Origin: Desulforamulus reducens MI-1
GTDB taxonomy: Bacteria; Bacillota; Desulfotomaculia; Desulfotomaculales; Desulfotomaculaceae
Assembly (NCBI RefSeq): GCF_000016165.1
Contig: NC_009253.1
Span: forward strand, 3,297,484 to 3,361,483
Length of the DNA: 64,000 nt
Reading direction: 5' to 3'
This document shows positions 58,867 to 64,000 of this stretch, piece by piece. Position 1 is the stretch's first letter. Each line of letters starts with the position of its first letter. The notes below the pieces were generated by a model that was not told where the DNA came from, did no database searches, and saw only the letters and a list, made by a program, of their open reading frames with translations. A program made the position numbers and the translations under genes.

Positions 58867-60723
58867 TTATTGTATTTGCTCATATAGCCGGTGCAGCATT
58901 ACAATTGCCTGGGCCCGGGTGGCATTGGCCCTGGGCTGAAAGGTTCCGTTCGGATAACCACCAATTAGACTAAGCTGGGCTGACTGGGATACTCCTGCCA
59001 CCGCCCAAGGGGAAACCATACCTTTATCAGAGAAGGTTAACTCTAAAGAAGAGGGTATCGTTTTCCCTTTCTCTTCCATAGCACGAACCAGCATCACAGC
59101 CATTTGCTCCCGGGTAATATTCTCGTTGGGGGCAATTTTATCTGCGGTTACACCTTTAACTAGACCTGCTTGATAAGCCGCGGCCAGCGGTACATAGTAC
59201 CAGTCTCCGGCTTTTACATCTGTAAAATTCAGGGCTGTATTGGACTGGGGCACATCAAGAATACGGACCAGGAACGCAGCAAATTGCGCTCTGGTTATGT
59301 TGGCCTCGGGGGCAAACACTCCATTGCCAACTCCACCGACAAATCCTTTGTCTGCCATAAACTCGATATCAGCTCTGGCCCAGTGATTGGCAATATCCTT
59401 AAAGACAGTTGTTTGTACCTGTTTCACTTCTATAACAGCATATTTACTGAGATGGTTGGTTTCAAAGGTAATGGTACCCGTAACAGGATTATATTGGCCA
59501 GCTATATTCTGCCAGGTCTTTGTCTGTTCATTATAGTAGCCGACGGTCAACCGTCCCTCCGCAGCTTGGCCCCTGGCACTTTGCGGCACTGGCAGGCTTA
59601 CTTGAATTTTACCATTGAACTGTTTGATATTCTTTTGGCTGCCATCTTTTAAAACAACACAGGCTGAAAGTTCGAATACTTCACCGGCAATATTGAAGAG
59701 TCCACCCCGATTTGCCTGGGCAATGGCTTCCTTTGCCTCATCTCTGTCCACTGGTGCAGCAGTAAACTGTACCTGATTCAATTCCCCCGAAGATAATTGG
59801 GGAACCTTTAGGGAACCGGGTGCAAAGGCCATGGTTATATTGTTGACCTTTGTTTCCAGCGGTTTGCCTGTACCCTGAATGTCTTTCCATTGGTCAAAGG
59901 ATAAAGCTAAGTGGCTCTCCCCAGCAGGGACCTGAACCGTTACCTTGCCTGTGTTGGCAGACTGGCTGATGGCAGCTTGAAGGACTTTATCACTGATGGT
60001 ATTTAAAGGTTGCTTAGTTTGTGGAGCACTGCCCCCTCCACCAGATACTCCGCCACCAGCCGGTGGTGTTACAGAGGCCTGATTAATAGTTAGAGAAAAA
60101 CTTTGTGTAGCCTTTGTATTTAGTTTATCCGTTACCGTCACTGAAAAATTATATTCCCCGGTCGACGTGGGTGTACCGGTTATTACACCGTTGTTTGAAA
60201 GGGTTAAACCGTCTGGTAATTTACCTGCTGTTATGGCAAAGGAATAAGGTGTTGCCCCGCCGGATACAACAAAACTATAGGAATATGGCTGACCTTTTGT
60301 CCCGGATAGTGTATCGCTATTAAATATTAATGGAGATGGGTTAACCGGAGGGTCTGTTAAATTTACTATCAGGTTAACTTCTTGACAATCGTCGCTTTTC
60401 CAGGCAATTGTTTGTTGACATTCGGTCCCATTAACACGAAAATGTACTGTCTTACCAACAAAGTCTCCCTGTACAACCAATTTGGTCCCTGTACCAGTTG
60501 ATCCAAACATACCATTATCGATGTTTATCGAACCACACACATCCCCGTCAACAACTGCTTCAACCACACCGGATATAACTGGGTTGCCTGTGGCAGTTTT
60601 TACACTCCCCCAATAGAGCGCCGGTAAAGGCGGTAGGGAATCGGCTGCTAAGGCCGACACCCCACATTGGAGAAGCATGACAATGACAGCAACTAGGCAA
60701 AAGACCCTTTGCACATGCTTCAC
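58867..60723 (-). CDS. Secreted S-layer-homology protein with Ig-like domain
   Basis: A cell-surface protein of about 618 residues. A signal peptide (VFCLVAVIVMLLQCGVSALA, cut after Ala) precedes a domain of about 100 residues (LPALYWGSVKTATGNPVISG and KLVVQGDFVGKTVHFRVN) shared with the gene at 63583. A putative Ig/He-PIG domain follows (PYSFAITAGKLPDGLTLSNN, GVITGTPTSTGEYNFSVTVT), then a Gly/Ser linker, a beta domain, and three C-terminal SLH motifs (FKDIANHWARADIEFMADKG, FTDVKAGDWYYVPLAAAYQA, FSDKGMVSPWAVAGVSQSAQ). SLH motifs bind pyruvylated wall polymers. GTG at 60721-60723 follows AGGGGGGGCG and is preferred to the longer frame at 60774. Confidence 0.92.
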   Translation of the reverse strand: MKHVQRVFCLVAVIVMLLQCGVSALAADSLPPLPALYWGSVKTATGNPVISGVVEAVVDGDVCGSINIDNGMFGSTGTGTKLVVQGDFVGKTVHFRVNGTECQQTIAWKSDDCQEVNLIVNLTDPPVNPSPLIFNSDTLSGTKGQPYSYSFVVSGGATPYSFAITAGKLPDGLTLSNNGVITGTPTSTGEYNFSVTVTDKLNTKATQSFSLTINQASVTPPAGGGVSGGGGSAPQTKQPLNTISDKVLQAAISQSANTGKVTVQVPAGESHLALSFDQWKDIQGTGKPLETKVNNITMAFAPGSLKVPQLSSGELNQVQFTAAPVDRDEAKEAIAQANRGGLFNIAGEVFELSACVVLKDGSQKNIKQFNGKIQVSLPVPQSARGQAAEGRLTVGYYNEQTKTWQNIAGQYNPVTGTITFETNHLSKYAVIEVKQVQTTVFKDIANHWARADIEFMADKGFVGGVGNGVFAPEANITRAQFAAFLVRILDVPQSNTALNFTDVKAGDWYYVPLAAAYQAGLVKGVTADKIAPNENITREQMAVMLVRAMEEKGKTIPSSLELTFSDKGMVSPWAVAGVSQSAQLSLIGGYPNGTFQPRANATRAQAIVMLHRLYEQIQ

Positions 60724-60742
60724 TCTTACGCCCCCCCTAAGG

Positions 60743-63460
60743 TTATGACCTAAACTCTTTATAATGATAATCATAAACCGGTGTGGAACTAAAACCGGCT
60801 AACTCACCATTTTCCTTCATGTATACCCAATAACCCCGTCCGGCTTCCATGTATTTGGTTTGATTACCAATCAGGCCGCTTAAGAGCAGTTCTAAATCGC
60901 CCACTAAACCGATATTGGGTGGTATATAGGTCCATGCTTCCTGACTAACCAGTGAAGGACTGACTACCTGAGCATACTTATCCTTTATACTGATTAACAC
61001 TTTGTAAGCAGGCATCACACCATATTCATAATAGTCTTGTATGGCTGCCCCTGCTCCCCCTGCTGCCTCTTTACTGACAGCGTTTTGATAGCTATCCCAA
61101 TCTTCGTCTTCTAATGAAATTGCCGGGCTTACAAGATTCCAGCCAGTAACTAATTGACGAGTTGGTGGAGCAGATATCAGCTTTGAAGCATAGAAGTGTA
61201 CCTCTGAATCACCTTTCATTTTGACAAAAACAGCCTCTTGGGGTTCAAATGTAAATTTAGGATCGGTATCAGTGGGACCGATTCCCTCCTGAATACGCCA
61301 GTCACCCGCTGCCCTTTCGTAAACCAAGAGCCATTTTCTTTGAACTTCATCATACTTGTAGGTAACTAAAATATTACTTACTTTTTCAATGGCATCCTGA
61401 ATGGACTTGCGGTCATAATCAAGGGCTATGGGAGTTGAAAGTGTGTTCCAGCCACGTTCTAAGTAAGTGCAGAAATAGGGTTGTTCTTCAACCTTTACCA
61501 CTACATCCCCTGTATCACCATACTGATTTCCTGCGTCTGTTGCAGAAATGCTAATAGTTCCTTCGTTTTCTGGTCCCTCTAAATACACCTGTACACCATG
61601 GCATCCTTTAGGAATGGTTACAGTTGTAACAGGTTCCGTATCTCTTTCATCTTCGTAGAAATTACCGCCATTCAGGTTAACGTTTATTTCTTTGTCAGCC
61701 CACGCCGGGTGCCCTTCTGCATCTTTTAGAAGAACGATAAAGGGTACACGCCCCTCCGGTTGTACAGCATTTTCATAGGGGAATTGAAGGGATAAATGGT
61801 CGGGCCCTATAAGATTAATGTCAAAGGTTCCTTCTCCAAAATTTGGGGCAAGGGCTTTAATCGTTGCAGCCCCGGCTCCCCTGGCAACAAAGTAAATGGT
61901 CTTTGAGCTTTCACCAGCATTAATTTGGATGTGGTCAATGGGGTAGACCGTTGCCCCATTCCAATAGTCATAATTGATATTCTCAAAGAAACTGCCATAT
62001 ACATCATCAGATACCGATTGCAGAGATAAGTCTAGGGTTAATGGAGTGTCCAATTTTTTTGAATTGTTAAATTCATCCAGCATGTTGATTTGCACTGGGA
62101 AGATCATTTCAGAAAGTAGGTTATTCTGTACGCCACCTTCACACTCCACTTCCCAACCTCTACCTTCATTATTGGCAATATAGAGTGGTGGCGTATGACC
62201 ATAACCATATGTTGTGTAACGTTCATTATCAAGGACTTTAAGGTCGATTCTGTTGGCAACAGCAGGATCAACCATAACATCAATGAATGTTGAACAATTT
62301 GGGGTTATTTGTGTATATATGGCAACATAGTACTGATTTCTCCAGTCTGTTGCCTTGGTATCGTAATAGTAGACGTCCACACTATCGTTACCAGCCTGAA
62401 TGACTGCCTCCTGAATAGGGCTCCCTTTCGATCCATCGGGGTTAATTGTGTAAAAGGCACCCGTATCGGATATTTCGTTGTAGTAGGCGTTTAGTACGGT
62501 TAATTTTACTCGTAAATCATTTGTTTGCTTAACAGGGTTGCCATATTGATCGTAGGCAGTGAATGTAAGTTTTTTAGGCGCACCGGCAGTCGTCCAAAAA
62601 CGATCATAGGGTGCGCCATCGTTATTGACTAGCACCTTGGTAGCCCCCGTTGGCAGTGCTTTAATGATGGTTTGTGAAGGATTGTTGGAGTTCCATTCAT
62701 ATATCTGTACACTTATTTGATGTTCCCCCACTACCTCGGGGCGGTAGAATACTTCCAAACTGGAACTGCCCTGGGGAATCGTTGACGATCCATAGCAGTA
62801 CCACCCGTCTGCTGAACGTTGATAAAAATTACCCATATTATTTGAAGATAAATAGACATTCACATCATGGGGAGCAAGGAAGGGATTATCCTTTGCATCC
62901 GATAATGAGAGAACTATTTTATCTCTAAGATTGACCTCTATATCTGCTGGGTAAGGTGTCAAAGTGACTTTTGGTGCTACAATGTTTAATGAATTCAGTG
63001 GAGCCCAACCCACTCCGTTTATCTGAACACCATAGGCAAAATAATAATGGTTCCCAACAATTGCAGGATTTGATAATCCCTTAATAACAAATCGCAGTTT
63101 ATCTCCAGCATTAACAGAAGTACCCACTGGAATAATCAGCGTATTATTGTCCAGTTGTCCCTGGGAATCTGTTGAATATACTGTGTCATTAACGGAAACC
63201 TCAATATTATTTAATTGTATTTTGCTTAAATCGTAATAACAGTTGTCTAGATTAACATAGACTTCATCATTAACACTTAATTCTGTATCTGCAGTAATGT
63301 CTAAAAAATAGTTGGATTCCACAGTAATTGTAGGATTGTCTACTGTGACTGTGGCACTGGTGATGGCTGCTTGGGCCGGTATGGCCATTGCTAAAGTTAA
63401 TAGCAAAGTCATAATCAGCCAGAGCATAGGCTTTCTGCCGCCTTTGGAGAAACCCCTCAT
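60743..63460 (-). CDS. Large secreted beta-sandwich protein with two GWN motifs
   Basis: A 905-residue exported protein of unknown function. A signal peptide (PMLWLIMTLLLTLAMAIPAQ, cut after AQA) is followed by about five beta-rich modules (VTVDNPTITVESNYFLDITA; VTLTPYPADIEVNLRDKIVL; KKLTFTAYDQYGNPVKQTND; FPVQINMLDEFNNSKKLDTP; GRVPFIVLLKDAEGHPAWAD), similar to invasin/Ig-like folds. Near the C-terminus two related units start YLERGWNTLSTPIALD (about residue 665) and LVTGWNLVSPAISLED (about 770), a motif known at the ends of some secreted proteins. No SLH motif is present. GGGAGG lies eight bases before the ATG. It lies 20 bases before the SLH gene, so they are probably co-transcribed and may form one surface complex. 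Confidence 0.75.
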   Translation of the reverse strand: MRGFSKGGRKPMLWLIMTLLLTLAMAIPAQAAITSATVTVDNPTITVESNYFLDITADTELSVNDEVYVNLDNCYYDLSKIQLNNIEVSVNDTVYSTDSQGQLDNNTLIIPVGTSVNAGDKLRFVIKGLSNPAIVGNHYYFAYGVQINGVGWAPLNSLNIVAPKVTLTPYPADIEVNLRDKIVLSLSDAKDNPFLAPHDVNVYLSSNNMGNFYQRSADGWYCYGSSTIPQGSSSLEVFYRPEVVGEHQISVQIYEWNSNNPSQTIIKALPTGATKVLVNNDGAPYDRFWTTAGAPKKLTFTAYDQYGNPVKQTNDLRVKLTVLNAYYNEISDTGAFYTINPDGSKGSPIQEAVIQAGNDSVDVYYYDTKATDWRNQYYVAIYTQITPNCSTFIDVMVDPAVANRIDLKVLDNERYTTYGYGHTPPLYIANNEGRGWEVECEGGVQNNLLSEMIFPVQINMLDEFNNSKKLDTPLTLDLSLQSVSDDVYGSFFENINYDYWNGATVYPIDHIQINAGESSKTIYFVARGAGAATIKALAPNFGEGTFDINLIGPDHLSLQFPYENAVQPEGRVPFIVLLKDAEGHPAWADKEINVNLNGGNFYEDERDTEPVTTVTIPKGCHGVQVYLEGPENEGTISISATDAGNQYGDTGDVVVKVEEQPYFCTYLERGWNTLSTPIALDYDRKSIQDAIEKVSNILVTYKYDEVQRKWLLVYERAAGDWRIQEGIGPTDTDPKFTFEPQEAVFVKMKGDSEVHFYASKLISAPPTRQLVTGWNLVSPAISLEDEDWDSYQNAVSKEAAGGAGAAIQDYYEYGVMPAYKVLISIKDKYAQVVSPSLVSQEAWTYIPPNIGLVGDLELLLSGLIGNQTKYMEAGRGYWVYMKENGELAGFSSTPVYDYHYKEFRS

Positions 63461-63582
63461 TCTTTAGCCTCCCTTAGTTTTCTCTAATTAATTAACTTAA
63501 TATGGGTTGTTTTGTCCATCAACTCCTCCCCTAAAAGATTTCCATCACTAACCACTACCTAAGTGGTAATGGCTAGTTTGGC

Positions 63583-64000
63583 TTAAATATTTACGATAAG
63601 ATTGTGTTCTTTCACATCACCACTGATAAATGTGCAGTTCTCTGGGACCTTAACAAAGTTGCTGTATCCCGGTAACTTTAGCCAGAATTCTATTTCTGTT
63701 CCTGCCGAAATTCCCTGCACCACTAACTTAGCCGTATTACCGTAAAGATTGTCACTGTCCGTGATGAGGTTAGCTATGACCTGTCCGCCCACACGCACCT
63801 CAACCAATGTTCCCGGTGCCGCATCCACCGAGCCACCATTAACTGTAATGGTTCCATAATAGGCCGCAGGCAGCGAAGGAGTTGATCCCTGATAATTAAA
63901 CTTTGTTTTATTACTGATTAAGCCGTTGGTTCGCTTAATCCAAACATCAAATTCCGAACTAGATTGTAAATTCGGTACATAGAAAATAATTTCGCTATCA
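63583..64000 (-). CDS. Secreted-type beta protein, C-terminal part (N-terminus beyond window)
   Basis: The minus-strand frame is open from the window edge to TAA at 63583-63585. It reads DSEIIFYVPNLQSSSEFDVW, then IKRTNGLISNKTKFNYQGST, a TIG-like end, and PSLPAAYYGTITVNGGSVDA followed by LVEVRVGGQVIANLI, KLVVQGISAGTEIEFWLKLP and HNLIVNI. The last 85 residues are the same domain as residues about 30-130 of the SLH protein at 58867-60723. The apparent start at 63828 is only an internal GTG. It is the first gene of a three-gene surface-protein block on the minus strand. Function unknown. Confidence 0.8.
   Translation of the reverse strand, partial: DSEIIFYVPNLQSSSEFDVWIKRTNGLISNKTKFNYQGSTPSLPAAYYGTITVNGGSVDAAPGTLVEVRVGGQVIANLITDSDNLYGNTAKLVVQGISAGTEIEFWLKLPGYSNFVKVPENCTFISGDVKEHNLIVNI

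Noticed and set aside
1-64000. tRNA, rRNA and known riboswitch genes
   Set aside because: I scanned spacers for cloverleaf-like and familiar riboswitch core text and saw none that I could support; a covariance-model search could still find some.

Overview
The window looks like a chromosomal segment of a spore-forming, anaerobic, Gram-positive Firmicute of the Desulfotomaculum/Desulforamulus (Peptococcaceae) type. The lineage call is inference. It rests on strong AAGGAGG-type ribosome binding sites, a Crh-like/RapZ/YvcK set, the FtsEX-M23-CtpA-MinJ-like block, the SecA-HPF-Csp block, split transketolase, candidate Spo0A boxes and S-layer (SLH) proteins. No rRNA, tRNA, CRISPR array or intact mobile element is visible.

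Layout. (1) 1-14.6 kb, all on the minus strand: a surface polysaccharide locus with rfbA (cut by the window edge), three GT2 glycosyltransferases, another probable transferase, a Wzx flippase, a Wzy-like polymerase, an acyltransferase, a PglC/WbaP-type initiating sugar transferase, a PglE-type aminotransferase, a prepilin-like gene and a FlaA1/CapD-type dehydratase. The first 9.8 kb are visibly AT-richer than the rest and carry an IS4-family relic and a broken hexapeptide acetyltransferase, as expected of a transferred, reworked glycan island. (2) 14.6-23 kb: two NodB-type polysaccharide deacetylases, yvcK, rapZ, a Crh-like protein, a HAD phosphatase and uvrC. (3) 23-28.3 kb, plus strand: TetR regulator, membrane fusion protein, ABC ATPase and two ABC-2 permeases, a self-contained exporter. 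(4) 28.3-36.5 kb: DUF389 protein, uvrA, uvrB, a family-4 uracil-DNA glycosylase and a DUF3243 protein. (5) 36.8-42.3 kb: MinJ-like PDZ protein, CtpA protease, M23 peptidase, ftsX and ftsE. (6) 42.5-50.5 kb: two-subunit transketolase, YitT protein, prfB with its programmed frameshift, secA, hpf and a cold-shock gene. (7) 50.9-53 kb: comFC and a four-gene set of small proteins (two holin-like, DUF2922, DUF1659). (8) 53-58.8 kb: signalling genes (degenerate GGDEF, HD-GYP, CHASE2-cyclase). (9) 58.9-64 kb: three large secreted or S-layer-type proteins.

The most unusual feature is not a gene. Between about 15.9 and 52.5 kb nearly every spacer between separately spaced genes is filled by a mosaic repeat built from short degenerate words with a 7- or 8-base period and a GC-rich palindromic core (GGGGTCAGACCCC). 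The copies share one orientation and often begin at, or even supply, the stop codon of the upstream minus-strand gene. They are absent from tightly coupled gene pairs, and I see none from 53 kb to the end. Other notable points are two genes that seem to start at CTG (uvrC and a deacetylase), a Crh-like protein with Asp in place of the phosphorylatable His, clustered Spo0A-like boxes before a deacetylase gene, and a hairpin that covers a ribosome binding site.
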